Below are positions 29,444 through 38,817 of a stretch of DNA of 64,000 nt, in pieces. Within the stretch, counting starts at the first letter, position 1. The number at the start of each line of letters is the position of its first letter. The stretch is taken from positions 1,054,001-1,118,000 of the forward strand of contig NZ_CP040887.1 in assembly GCF_006337125.1 (NCBI RefSeq), read 5' to 3'. This DNA comes from Serinicoccus chungangensis. Lineage in GTDB: Bacteria; Actinomycetota; Actinomycetes; Actinomycetales; Dermatophilaceae. A model generated the notes under the pieces. That model searched no databases. It saw only the letters and a list, made by a program, of their open reading frames with translations, and was not told the DNA's origin. A program made the translations under genes and the position numbers.

Positions 29444-31681
29444 TCAGCCGGTCTCGGGCACGACCACCGGCGGGGAGGACGCCCGCAGCACGACGTGGGG
29501 GAGGTCCAGCCGGCGGGCCGCCAGCTGCGCCCGCCACCGCCCCGGCCCGGGCGCCACGTCGAAGGTCAGACGGGACTGCCGCGTCGTCACCTCGGCCACC
29601 TGCTCGCCGCCACGGGTCAGCGTGAACGTGTGCTCCAGCGGCCAGCCTGCCCGCTCCGCACCCACCCGCCGCGCCACGAGCGCGCCGTCCTCGACCTCCA
29701 GGTGGCAGTAGACCCCGGGCTCGGTACGGGGGTCGACCTCGAAGGTCTCCAGGCCGGCGGTGGCGGCGTTCGCGGCATACCCGCCCAGGGTGCGGACCGA
29801 GCCCGGCCCCCCGGTGCGCACCGGCTCGACGTCCGCGCGGTCCCGCCGCCGCCACGGCAGCCCACGCCCGGTCCGGACCGTCATCTCCAGGCAGGCCGGG
29901 GGGTCGCAGGCGGGGGCCTCGAGCGCCCGCAGCATCGAGGCCACCCGCACCACGGTGGTCGCCGGGTTGAGCGCCGAGGTGCTCACCAGGTCGGCGACGG
30001 AGGCCACGAAGGCGCTCGTGGCCTCGCCCGGCGCCACCTCGTGCAGCCGCCACAGGTCGTGGACGGCGCGGGTCTGGGCGGCCGTGCGGATGTCGAAGCG
30101 CAGCGGCCCGCTGGTCCAGCCGCGCCGGAAGTGGTTCTGGTCCTCGGCGGCGAAGTAGCCCGGCACCCGCTGGCGGTCGAACGGTCCGCCCGGCGCGCGC
30201 GGCAGCGGGGAGGGCGGCCCGCCGCGCTGCCGCCACAGCTCGGCCGGCCAGGTGCCCGAGGCGAACCGGTGCCGGTTGAGGTCCGGGCGCAGGCGCTCGA
30301 CGACGTCGAAGGCGGCCAGCCCGAGGTCGCGCCCGGCGAAGGGGAGCAGGTGCGCCGCGCGCAGGAACTCCGGGGTCGCCAGCGGGTGGAGGGCCAGGCT
30401 GCGTCGGTGCGCCGAGTGGAGCACGTGGCCGAAGTGCGAGCGGTTGCGGTGCAGCCGGTAGTGCGCGTCCACCTGCTGGCCGACGGGCGCGTCCGGGAGC
30501 AGCGAGAAGGCCTCGACGACGGCCGCCTCGCCCGCCTCCCGGGCGCCGGGCGGCAGCGCGGCGCCGCGGTGGAGCACCAGGGCGTGCAGGCGTCGCAGGT
30601 CCGCCTCCAGCGACGCGGGCGTCTGCTCCATCACCGCGAAGGGTGCCCCGGTGCGGATCGCCCGGAAGGCCGTGCGCAGGAGCTCGCCGGCGCCGCCGCG
30701 CACGGCGACGTAGGGGACGGTCGGCCACCTCAGCTGCCGCTCGGCCGAGGCGGCCCACTGGCTGCCGGCGTAGAAGCTCTGGTGGTGCTCGATGCTCTCG
30801 GCGAAGGACAGCATGCGGTCCTCGTAGTCCGGCTCGACGTACCACGGCCGCCCGGCGGCCTGCCGCAGCTCGTCGGAGACGACGAGGTCGCGCCACAGCT
30901 CCCGGCGACCTGCCGCATCCGCCCACCGGCTCGGGTCCGCCGCCACGAAGCTGGTCCGGTCCAGCACGCCCGCGTGGTCCAGGAGCGACAGCACGACGCG
31001 GCTGTCCTTGCCGCCGGAGGCGAAGACCCGGAGGTCCGGCACGGCATCGCCGACCTCGGCCAGCAGCCCGCTGGCGCGCGCGACGCCGGCGTCGAGCAGG
31101 TCGTCGTAGCTGCGGCCGTGCGGGTCGGTGGTCATCGGTCGGGGCACGGTCCCGACCCCTGCGCCGGACATGACGAGCAGCTCGTCGGGGCGCAGGCACC
31201 GGACCCCCTGCACCAGCGTGCGCCGGGACCACTGGTTGCGCAGGAGCACGTGGTTCGAGGCGAGGGTGGTGTGCGCGACCCCCCAGTCGACCTCGAGCGT
31301 GACGCCGTCGGCGCGCAACCGGTCGACGACCGCGTCCAGCGTGGTGCCGAGGTAGACGTCCTGCCCCGTGGCGCCGGGCTGCACGGACCAGAAGAGGTGG
31401 CCGAAGCCGTGGAAGTCGCTCATCGCGACGAAGGTGCGCTGCGCGTCGTCGCTGAGCAGGCCGACCCACTCGCCGGTGACGTCCGTGAGCTCCCCGAGAG
31501 GGTGCGCCCGCGGCGCTGGCCCGTAGACCTCGCGCACCTGCTCCGGCCCCAGGAGCAGCCCCTCGGCCTCGCGCAGCCGCACCTGCGCATACCGCCCCGG
31601 ACGCAACGTCGGGGCGCTCCCGCGACCCGCGTCACGGACGACCCAGCAGGCCCGGCGGTGGCGGACGGGGCGGGAGATCAT
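29444..31681 (-). CDS. Asparagine-synthetase-like PP-loop protein without a glutaminase nucleophile
   Basis: 745-residue protein from ATG 31681. The PP-loop SGGKDS (residues 222-227, in LRVFASGGKDSRVVLSLLDH) is that of the AsnB synthetase domain, which activates a carboxylate as acyl-AMP. The N-terminal 200 residues look like a decayed class-II amidotransferase domain with no Cys at position 2. A C-terminal beta-rich region of about 120 residues is extra. Such proteins act in surface-glycan modification or amide-forming secondary pathways; no partner genes are here, so the substrate is unknown. TACCAT (31691-31696) 9 bases upstream suggests a leaderless mRNA. Confidence 0.8.
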   Translation of the reverse strand: MISRPVRHRRACWVVRDAGRGSAPTLRPGRYAQVRLREAEGLLLGPEQVREVYGPAPRAHPLGELTDVTGEWVGLLSDDAQRTFVAMSDFHGFGHLFWSVQPGATGQDVYLGTTLDAVVDRLRADGVTLEVDWGVAHTTLASNHVLLRNQWSRRTLVQGVRCLRPDELLVMSGAGVGTVPRPMTTDPHGRSYDDLLDAGVARASGLLAEVGDAVPDLRVFASGGKDSRVVLSLLDHAGVLDRTSFVAADPSRWADAAGRRELWRDLVVSDELRQAAGRPWYVEPDYEDRMLSFAESIEHHQSFYAGSQWAASAERQLRWPTVPYVAVRGGAGELLRTAFRAIRTGAPFAVMEQTPASLEADLRRLHALVLHRGAALPPGAREAGEAAVVEAFSLLPDAPVGQQVDAHYRLHRNRSHFGHVLHSAHRRSLALHPLATPEFLRAAHLLPFAGRDLGLAAFDVVERLRPDLNRHRFASGTWPAELWRQRGGPPSPLPRAPGGPFDRQRVPGYFAAEDQNHFRRGWTSGPLRFDIRTAAQTRAVHDLWRLHEVAPGEATSAFVASVADLVSTSALNPATTVVRVASMLRALEAPACDPPACLEMTVRTGRGLPWRRRDRADVEPVRTGGPGSVRTLGGYAANAATAGLETFEVDPRTEPGVYCHLEVEDGALVARRVGAERAGWPLEHTFTLTRGGEQVAEVTTRQSRLTFDVAPGPGRWRAQLAARRLDLPHVVLRASSPPVVVPETG

Positions 31682-31767
31682 GATGTGCCGATGGTATGCC
31701 GACCCCTCCTGGGCGGACGTGCCCGCGCACCGTCCGGCGGTCCCGGCGCCGGGGTAGCGTGGGGTGG

Positions 31768-33894
31768 GTGACCCCTCAGCCTGCACCGCCCCGCGCCGCC
31801 CGCCTCGACGTCGTCCGCTCCCACCACGGCGAGGACGTCGTCGATCCCTACGAGTGGCTGCGGGACAAGTCCGACCCGGACGTCATCGCCCACCTCGAGG
31901 CGGAGAACGCGTACACCGAGGACCGCACGGCCCACCTGGGCGAGCTGCAGCAGAGCATCTTCGAGGAGATCAAGGGCCGGGTCCAGCAGACCGACCTGTC
32001 GGTGCCGGTGCGGCATCGCGACTGGTGGTACTACACCCGCACCATCGAGGGGGAGCAGTACGCCGTCCACGGGCGGGTCGCCGTCGGCGAGTCGCCGGAC
32101 CGGCCCGAGCTCGACCCCGGCGCGGCTCCCGAGGGTGAGGAGGTGCTGCTGGACGGCAACGCCGAGGCGCAGGGCGAGGAGTTCTTCAGCCTGGGCGCCT
32201 TCGACGTGACCGCGGCGGGCGACCGGCTCGCCTACGCGGTGGACACCACCGGCGACGAGCGCTTCGACCTGCGGATCAAGGACCTCACCAGCGGCGAGGT
32301 CGTGGACGACGCGGTGCGGGGCATCGGCTACGGGACGGCGTGGAGCGCCGACGGCGGGCACCTGTTCTACGTGCGGGTCGACGACGCCTGGCGGCCGCAC
32401 CAGGTCTGGCGTCACCGGGTCGGCGCCCCGGCGGAGGAGGACGTGCTGGTCCACCAGGAGGACGACGAGCGGTTCTGGATGGGGGTCGGCACCTCGCGCG
32501 ACGACCGGCACGTCATCATCTGGCTGGGCAGCAAGAACACCTCCGAGGTGCGGCTGGTCGACGCCGAGGAGCCCACCGGTGAGGTCCGTGTGGTCGCGCC
32601 CCGGGAGGAGGGCGTGGAGTACGACGTGGAGCCCGCGGGCGAGCGCCTGTGGATCGTGCACAACCGGGACCACCGTGACTTCGAGCTCGCGGTCGCCCCG
32701 GCGACCACGACGTCGGCGCAGGACTGGTCGACGGTCGTGCCCGGCGAGGACGGGGTGCGGCTGGCCGGGGTCGAGGCCTTCGCCGGCCACCTCGTGCTGT
32801 CCCTGCGCCGGGAGGGGCTGACCCAGCTGCAGGTCCTGCCCCTGTCCGGCCAGGGACGCCCGGTGGGCGAGGGCTACCAGGTCCCGGTGGAGGAGGCGGT
32901 CTACACCATCGAGACCGGCACCAACCCGACCTACGAGACCGACACGCTGCAGGTGCTCGTCGAGTCCCTGGTGACCCCGCGCAGCGTCCTGGACCTGGAC
33001 CTGGGCAGCGGCGAGCTGACCCTCGTCAAGCAGCAGCCCGTGCTCGGCGGCTACGACCCGGCCGACTACCAGCAGCAGCGGCTCTGGGCCACGGCGGCGG
33101 ACGGCACGCAGATCCCCATCTCCCTGGTGGCCCGGCGGGACGCCGAGCCTGACGGCAGCCACCCGGGCCTGCTCTACGGCTACGGGTCCTACGAGATCTC
33201 CGTGGACCCGCACTTCTCGATCTCCCGGCTGTCCTACCTCGACCGAGGTGTCGTGCACGCCGTGGCGCACGTCCGCGGCGGCGGTGAGATGGGCCGCGGG
33301 TGGTACGAGGACGGGCGGATGGAGCACAAGACCAACACCTTCACCGACTTCGTCGCCTGCGCCGACCACCTCGTCGAGACCGGCTGGGTGGCCCCCGACC
33401 GCCTGGCCGCCGAGGGCCGCTCGGCCGGAGGGCTGCTCATGGGTGCCGTCCTCAACCTCGCGCCCGAGCGCTTCCGCGTGGTCCACGCCGGCGTCGCCTT
33501 CGTCGACGCGCTCACCACCATCCTCGACCCCTCCCTCCCGCTGACCGTGAGCGAGTGGGAGGAGTGGGGCAACCCGGTCGACTCGGCGCAGATCTACCAG
33601 CTCATGCGCTCCTACACCCCCTACGAGAACATCCGGCGGGTGGACTACCCCGCGATCCTGGCCACGACGGGGCTCAACGACACCCGTGTGTTCTACGTCG
33701 AGCCGGCCAAGTGGGTGGCCAGGCTCCGGGAGACCGTCACCAGCGACCCGCAGGAGCGCCCCATCCTGCTCAAGACCGAGATGGTCGCCGGGCACGGCGG
33801 CAAGACGGGGCGCTACGACGCCTGGCGGGAGACCGCCTTCGAGATCGCCTTCGTCCTCGACCAGCTCGGAGCGACGGAGCTCGTCACCAGCTGA
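31768..33894 (+). CDS. Prolyl oligopeptidase family serine peptidase (oligopeptidase B-like)
   Basis: 708-residue cytosolic peptidase with an N-terminal beta-propeller and a C-terminal alpha/beta-hydrolase domain. Catalytic Ser552 is in EGRSAGGLLMG, Asp638 in TGLNDTRVFY and His676 in VAGHGGKTGR. The N-terminus DPYEWLRDKSDPDVIAHLEA and the domain order are typical of protease II (PtrB), which cuts short peptides after Arg or Lys. GTG 31768 follows TAGCGT (31755-31760) by 7 bases without a ribosome site. It is divergent from the asparagine-synthetase-like gene, with 86 bases between. Confidence 0.92.
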   Translation: MTPQPAPPRAARLDVVRSHHGEDVVDPYEWLRDKSDPDVIAHLEAENAYTEDRTAHLGELQQSIFEEIKGRVQQTDLSVPVRHRDWWYYTRTIEGEQYAVHGRVAVGESPDRPELDPGAAPEGEEVLLDGNAEAQGEEFFSLGAFDVTAAGDRLAYAVDTTGDERFDLRIKDLTSGEVVDDAVRGIGYGTAWSADGGHLFYVRVDDAWRPHQVWRHRVGAPAEEDVLVHQEDDERFWMGVGTSRDDRHVIIWLGSKNTSEVRLVDAEEPTGEVRVVAPREEGVEYDVEPAGERLWIVHNRDHRDFELAVAPATTTSAQDWSTVVPGEDGVRLAGVEAFAGHLVLSLRREGLTQLQVLPLSGQGRPVGEGYQVPVEEAVYTIETGTNPTYETDTLQVLVESLVTPRSVLDLDLGSGELTLVKQQPVLGGYDPADYQQQRLWATAADGTQIPISLVARRDAEPDGSHPGLLYGYGSYEISVDPHFSISRLSYLDRGVVHAVAHVRGGGEMGRGWYEDGRMEHKTNTFTDFVACADHLVETGWVAPDRLAAEGRSAGGLLMGAVLNLAPERFRVVHAGVAFVDALTTILDPSLPLTVSEWEEWGNPVDSAQIYQLMRSYTPYENIRRVDYPAILATTGLNDTRVFYVEPAKWVARLRETVTSDPQERPILLKTEMVAGHGGKTGRYDAWRETAFEIAFVLDQLGATELVTS

Positions 33895-34000
33895 GCTTCG
33901 GAGGATTTCCGGCGGATCGCGGATATGACCGTCAATCGTCCTGTAGATCTGGCAAGATGGCGGATGAACTCGGCAATCTGCGAGATGTGAGGAGACGACG

Positions 34001-35559
34001 GTGTCCGAGCCCTACAAGGTGACCTATGCGACCCTGACCGCTGACAACGAAGACCTGCACACGGCCTACGAGGCCGGTGTCGAGGTCGCCCGCGGCTGGC
34101 TCGGGGCGGAGATCTCCGCCCCCGGCGACCCGGCGCCCGGTGACCCCGTCGACGTCACCAGCCCCGCCGACCCCTCCGTGCTCGTCGCGCGGGTGCGCGC
34201 CGCCTCGCGGGTGCGGTCGACGCCGCCGTGGACGCGGCCAGGGTGGCCGGTCGCGCGTGGGCGGCCACGCCCTGGCAGGAGCGGCTCCCGGTGCTGCGCG
34301 AGGTGGCCGACCTCATCAGCGCGCGCGCCAACGAGCTGGCCGCCCTCATGACCATGGAGGTCGGCAAGAACCGCCTGGAGGCGCTGGGCGACGTCGAGGA
34401 GTCGGCCGTCTTCTTCCGGTACTACTGCGACCAGGTGGAGAAGAACGGCGGCTTCGAGGCGGCGATGGAGCAGCTGTCCGCCACCGAGACCACCCGTTCG
34501 GTCCTGCGCCCGCACGGCGTGTGGGGCGTCATCAGCCCGTTCAACTTCCCGATGGCGCTCGCGGCCGGTCCGGCGGCCGCCGCGCTCGTCGCGGGCAACG
34601 CCGTCGTCCTCAAGCCCTCGGTCCAGGGCACCCACGTCGCGTGGAAGCTCTACGAGACCATGCTCGAGGCCGGCCTGCCCGACGGGCTCATGCAGATCCT
34701 CCCGGGCGGGGACGACGTCGGCAAGGCGGTCGTCGCGCACCCGGGCCTCGACGGGCTGACCTTCACCGGGTCCTACGCCGGAGGCATGGCCGTCATGGAC
34801 GCCTTCCGGGGCGACTACCCACGTCCGGTCATCACCGAGATGGGCGGCAAGAACCCGACGATCGTCACCGCCAGCGCCGACATCGAGGCCGCGGCGAAGG
34901 GCATCACCCGCTCCATCGCCGGTGCCTCGGGGCAGAAGTGCTCGGCCTGCTCCCGCGTCTACGTCGACGCGGCGGTCCACGACGAGCTGGTCCAGACCCT
35001 GGGCAAGGCGCTCGGTGCGGTCGTCGTGGGCGACCCGCTGGAGCGCGACACCTTCTGCGGGCCGGTCATCGACGCCGACGCCGTCGAGCGCTTCCGCGGC
35101 GCGGTCGAGCACGCCCGCGAGGCGGGCGGGACCGTCGTCGCCGGCGGCGAGGTCCTCCAGGGCACCGACGGGCACCCCGGCTACTTCGTGCAGCCGACGC
35201 TCATCTCGGGCCTGCCCGCCGACGACGAGCTGTTCACCAGCGAGCTCTTCGTGCCGCTCGCCGTCGTGGCACCGGTCGACGGGCTCGACGAGGCGCTGGA
35301 GCGGGCCAACGACACGGTCTTCGGGCTGACGGCCGGGCTGTTCGCCGGCGAGCAGGACGAGATCGACCGCTTCCTGGCAGGCATCGAGGCCGGCGTGGTC
35401 TACGTCAACCGGCCCGCCGGGGCCACGACCGGTGCCTGGCCGGGCGTGCAGCCCTTCGGCGGCTGGAAGGGCTCGGGCAGCTCGGGCAAGGCCGGCGGCG
35501 GCCTGCACTACGTGCAGCTCTTCATGCGCGAGCAGTCCCAGACCGTCGTCACCGGCTGA
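34001..35559 (+). CDS. Aldehyde dehydrogenase, pyrroline-5-carboxylate dehydrogenase-like (frameshifted)
   Basis: NAD(P)-dependent dehydrogenase. GTG 34001 has GGAG 7 bases upstream and codes a normal N-terminus (VTYATLTADNEDLHTAYEAG) up to LVARVRAAS, then the frame is lost near 34211 and the rest follows in another frame from AVDAAVDAARVAGRAW. The remainder is intact: FNFPMALAAGP, catalytic Glu in ITEMGGKNPTIV, catalytic Cys in GQKCSACSRVYV and PFGGWKGSGSSGKAGG. The GQKCSACSR and KAGG motifs resemble RocA/PruA. The span is one base short of 520 codons, so one missing base explains it. The next genes are aminotransferases, which suggests degradation of an amino acid or diamine. Confidence 0.85.
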
Positions 35560-35686
35560 CCCGGCGCAACCACCCGCCGTCCGCCGTCCCCGGCCGTCAG
35601 CGGCGCCCGACGCCCCTCGCCGGAGCGCTGCCGGGACCGGCAGCGCGGCATACCCCGACCCCACCCACGACCCGAGGAGAGTCCTC

Positions 35687-37057
35687 ATGACCGACACCAC
35701 CCTGGCCGAGCCGACCACCGACTGGGCCGACCCCTCCCGCCCCGTGCCCGACCTGCGCACCGAGCTGCCCGGCCCGCTCACCCGCGAGGTCGTCGCCGGC
35801 GACCAGGCGATCACCAGCCCGTCCCTGCCGCGCGCCTACCCCTTCGCCCCGCGGCGCGCGCGCGGCTGCCGCATCGAGGACGTCGACGGCAACCTCTTCC
35901 TCGACTTCAACGCCGGCATCGCGGTGAACTCCACCGGGCACGCCCACCCCGAGGTGGTCCGCGCGGTCCAGGACCAGGCGGCCGACCTGCTGCACTACTC
36001 GGCCAGCGACTTCTTCCTGCCGGTCTACTCCCAGATGTGCCAGGCGCTCGCCCGGACCGCGCCGATGAGCGAGCCGGTGCGCGTCTTCCTCACCAACTCC
36101 GGCGCCGAGGCCGTGGAGGGTGCCCTCAAGCTCGCCCGCTACGCGACGGGGCGTCCCTACGTCATCAGCTTCTACGGCGCCTTCCACGGACGCACCATGG
36201 GCGCGGTGTCGCTCACCAGCTCCAAGCCGAAGTACCACCAGGGCTTCGGACCGCTGCTGCCCGGCGTCCTGCACGTGCCCTACGCCGACCCCGCCAAGGT
36301 GGCCGCCGGTGAGGACGCGTCCGACACCGCGACCTTCGACGCGCTGGAGACCATCTTCCGCCACGACGTGGCCCCCAGCGAGGTCGCCGCGATCTTCGTC
36401 GAGCCCATCCAGGGCGAGGGCGGCTACATCGTCCCCGGCGAGGGCTGGATGCGACGGCTGCGCGAGCTGTGCGACGAGCACGGCATCCTGCTCGTGGCCG
36501 ACGAGGTGCAGTGCGGCATGGGGCGCACCGGGACCATGTGGGCCATCGAGCAGACCGGCGTCGAGCCCGACGTCCTGCTCTCCGCCAAGGGCATCGCCTC
36601 GGGTCTGCCGCTGGGCGCCTTCATCGCCAGGGCCTCCCTCATGGAGAGCTGGGGCGTCGGCACCCACGGGTCCACCTACGGCGGCAGCCCCGTGCCCTGC
36701 GCGGCCGGTCTCGCGACGCTGCGCGTCATCGAGTCCGAGGGCCTGCTGGAGCATGCCCGCACCGTCGGCGACCAGGTCCTGGCCGGGCTTCGCGAGATCC
36801 AGGCCGCCCACCCCGAGGCCGTCGTCGACGTGCGCGGCGTCGGCCTGATGATCGGGGTCGAGTTCGCCGACTCCGCGCTGTCCGCCGCCGTCCAGCAGGC
36901 TGCCTTCGAGCGCGGTCTGCTCGTGCTCGAGGCGGGCGAGAGCGTGGTGCGGATGTCGCCCCCGCTGGTGGTGACGCCGGAGGAGGCCCGGACCGGTCTG
37001 CGCATCTTCGGGGAGGCCGTCGCGGCCGCCGCGGGCGCGGCGTCGCTCGGCGGCTGA
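35687..37057 (+). CDS. Class-III aminotransferase, 4-aminobutyrate aminotransferase-like
   Basis: 456-residue PLP enzyme that moves an omega-amino group from substrates such as GABA or ornithine to 2-oxoglutarate. Motifs: NSTGHAHPEVVRAV, FLTNSGAEAVEGALKLAR, ISFYGAFHGRTMGAVSLT, FVEPIQGEGGYI, LLVADEVQCGMGRTGTMWA and the PLP lysine in LLSAKGIASGLPLGA. GAGGAGA is 7 bases before ATG 35687. With the upstream dehydrogenase it forms an amine to aldehyde to acid pair. GabT, ornithine and putrescine aminotransferases are hard to separate by eye. Confidence 0.9.
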   Translation: MTDTTLAEPTTDWADPSRPVPDLRTELPGPLTREVVAGDQAITSPSLPRAYPFAPRRARGCRIEDVDGNLFLDFNAGIAVNSTGHAHPEVVRAVQDQAADLLHYSASDFFLPVYSQMCQALARTAPMSEPVRVFLTNSGAEAVEGALKLARYATGRPYVISFYGAFHGRTMGAVSLTSSKPKYHQGFGPLLPGVLHVPYADPAKVAAGEDASDTATFDALETIFRHDVAPSEVAAIFVEPIQGEGGYIVPGEGWMRRLRELCDEHGILLVADEVQCGMGRTGTMWAIEQTGVEPDVLLSAKGIASGLPLGAFIARASLMESWGVGTHGSTYGGSPVPCAAGLATLRVIESEGLLEHARTVGDQVLAGLREIQAAHPEAVVDVRGVGLMIGVEFADSALSAAVQQAAFERGLLVLEAGESVVRMSPPLVVTPEEARTGLRIFGEAVAAAAGAASLGG

Positions 37058-37061
37058 CCCG

Positions 37062-38390
37062 GTGGGCTCGCGGCACGTCTTCTCCCGGGGTGGCGGCGAC
37101 CGGGTCCGGATCGACCACGGCGAGGGCGCGGTCCTCGTCGACGTCGAGGGCCGCCGCTACCTCGACGCGGCCGGCGGCGCGGTCGTCGTGGGCGTCGGTC
37201 ACGGGGTGGACGAGGTCGTGCAGGCCGCCGCCGCCCAGGCGTCCCGGGTCTCCTACGTGCACGGCTCGGCCTTCTCCAGCGAGGTGCTGGAGGAGTATGC
37301 CGACGCCCTCGCCCCGCTGCTCCCGCTGGAGGACCCGCGCATCTACCCCGTCTCCGGCGGGAGCGAGGCGGTGGAGTCGGCCTTGAAGATGGTGCGGGCC
37401 TACCACCTGGCCCGCGGCGAGGACCGCGACGTCGTCATCGGCCGGCGCGGCTCCTACCACGGCAACAGCAGGGGTGCCCTGAGCGTGTCCGGGCGCGCCG
37501 GGCTGCGGGCTCCCTACCTGCCCTGGCTCACCGGTGCCGAGCACACCAGCACCCCCTACGAGTACCGCTGCGCCTTCCCCGACACCCACCCGCACGGCTG
37601 CGGGGCGCGGCACGCCCAGGTGCTGGAGGAGACCATCGAGCGCGTCGGCCCCGGGCGCGTCGCGGCCTTCGTGGCCGAGCCGGTCGCGGGCGCCGGGCTG
37701 GGGGCCTGCGTGCCGCCGGACGACTACTGGCCGGCCGTGACCGAGGTCTGCCGCCGGCACGGCGTCCTGGTCGTCGCCGACGAGGTCATGACCGGCTTCG
37801 GGCGCACCGGCCGGTGGTTCGCCAGCGAGCACTTCGGCCTGCGCCCGGACGTGCTCACGGCCGGCAAGGGCACCGCCTCGGGCTACTGGCCCCTCGGCCT
37901 CGCGGTCGTCAGCGGCCCAGTGCACGAGGTGCTGGCCCGCGCCGGCTTCGTCCACGGCTTCACCTACTCCCACCACGTCGTCGGTGCCGCCACCGGGCTG
38001 GCGGTCCTGCGGATCCTGCAGCGCGACGGCCTGGTCGAGGCCTCGGCCCGGCAGGGTGCCCGGCTGCAGGACGCCCTGCACCGCCACCTCGCCCGGGTCC
38101 CCGGCATCGGCGACGTGCGCGGGCGCGGGCTGCTGCAGGCCGTCGAGCTGGTCGCGGACGAGGCGACCCGAGAGCCCTTCCCGCGCGCCGAGCGGGTGAT
38201 CGAGCGGGTCAGCGAGGCCTGCCGGGAGCAGGGCGTGCTCGTCTACCCGAGCACCGGCTGCGCGGACGGGACGAACGGCGACCTGCTGCTGCTCGGCCCG
38301 CCGCTCGTCGTGACCGATGCCGAGGTGGACCAGATCGCGGCCGGGGTGGCGCGCGGCATACACCAGGTGCTCGGGGCCACCGGCCGCTAG
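37062..38390 (+). CDS. Second class-III aminotransferase
   Basis: 442-residue PLP enzyme of a different subgroup from its neighbour, nearer omega-amino acid:pyruvate or DAPA-type transferases. Motifs: YPVSGGSEAVESALKMVRAY, GRRGSYHGNSRGAL, FVAEPVAGAGLGACVPP, LVVADEVMTGFGRTGRWFAS and the PLP lysine in LTAGKGTASGYWPL. GTG 37062 is 5 bases after the previous stop, so they are co-transcribed. Its TAG stop forms part of the TAGCGT box serving the next gene. Substrate is unknown. Confidence 0.88.
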   Translation: MGSRHVFSRGGGDRVRIDHGEGAVLVDVEGRRYLDAAGGAVVVGVGHGVDEVVQAAAAQASRVSYVHGSAFSSEVLEEYADALAPLLPLEDPRIYPVSGGSEAVESALKMVRAYHLARGEDRDVVIGRRGSYHGNSRGALSVSGRAGLRAPYLPWLTGAEHTSTPYEYRCAFPDTHPHGCGARHAQVLEETIERVGPGRVAAFVAEPVAGAGLGACVPPDDYWPAVTEVCRRHGVLVVADEVMTGFGRTGRWFASEHFGLRPDVLTAGKGTASGYWPLGLAVVSGPVHEVLARAGFVHGFTYSHHVVGAATGLAVLRILQRDGLVEASARQGARLQDALHRHLARVPGIGDVRGRGLLQAVELVADEATREPFPRAERVIERVSEACREQGVLVYPSTGCADGTNGDLLLLGPPLVVTDAEVDQIAAGVARGIHQVLGATGR

Positions 38391-38400
38391 CGTGAGCGCC

Positions 38401-38817
38401 ATGGCCTGCCTCTTCTGCCGCATCGTCGCCGGTGAGGAGCCGGCCGAGACCGTCCTCGAGCGGGAGGACGTGGTCGGCTTCCTGGACACCCGCCCGGTCT
38501 TCAAGGGGCACGTGCTGCTCGTGCCCCGGCGCCACGTCGACACGCTCACCGAGCTGCCCGACGACCTCGTGGTGCCGCTCTTCGCCGCCGCCCGCGACGT
38601 CGCGGCGGCCGTGCGCACGGCGCTGGGCGCCCAGGGCAGCTTCGTGGCGATGAACAACGTGGTCAGCCAGTCGGTGCCGCACCTGCACGTCCACGTCGTG
38701 CCTCGGACGAAGGGCGACGGCCTGCGCGGGTTCTTCTGGCCGAGGACGCGCTATGCCGGTCCCGAGGCGGCCGACTACGCCGCCCGGCTGCGTGCGGTGC
38801 TGGACCCGCAGAACTAG
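38401..38817 (+). CDS. HIT family nucleotide hydrolase
   Basis: 138-residue protein with CLFCRIVAGEEPAETVLERE at the N-terminus and the histidine triad HLHVHVVPR near residue 100. Family members hydrolyse nucleotide phosphoramidates or dinucleoside polyphosphates. TAGCGT (38388-38393) sits 7 bases before ATG 38401, so a leaderless mRNA is likely. Its stop overlaps the 3' end of the convergent channel gene by 4 bases. Confidence 0.93.
   Translation: MACLFCRIVAGEEPAETVLEREDVVGFLDTRPVFKGHVLLVPRRHVDTLTELPDDLVVPLFAAARDVAAAVRTALGAQGSFVAMNNVVSQSVPHLHVHVVPRTKGDGLRGFFWPRTRYAGPEAADYAARLRAVLDPQN

Noticed and set aside
29495..31771. A 758-codon plus-strand frame opposite the asparagine-synthetase-like gene
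   Set aside because: No motif, while the minus strand has an intact SGGKDS PP-loop and a suitable start.
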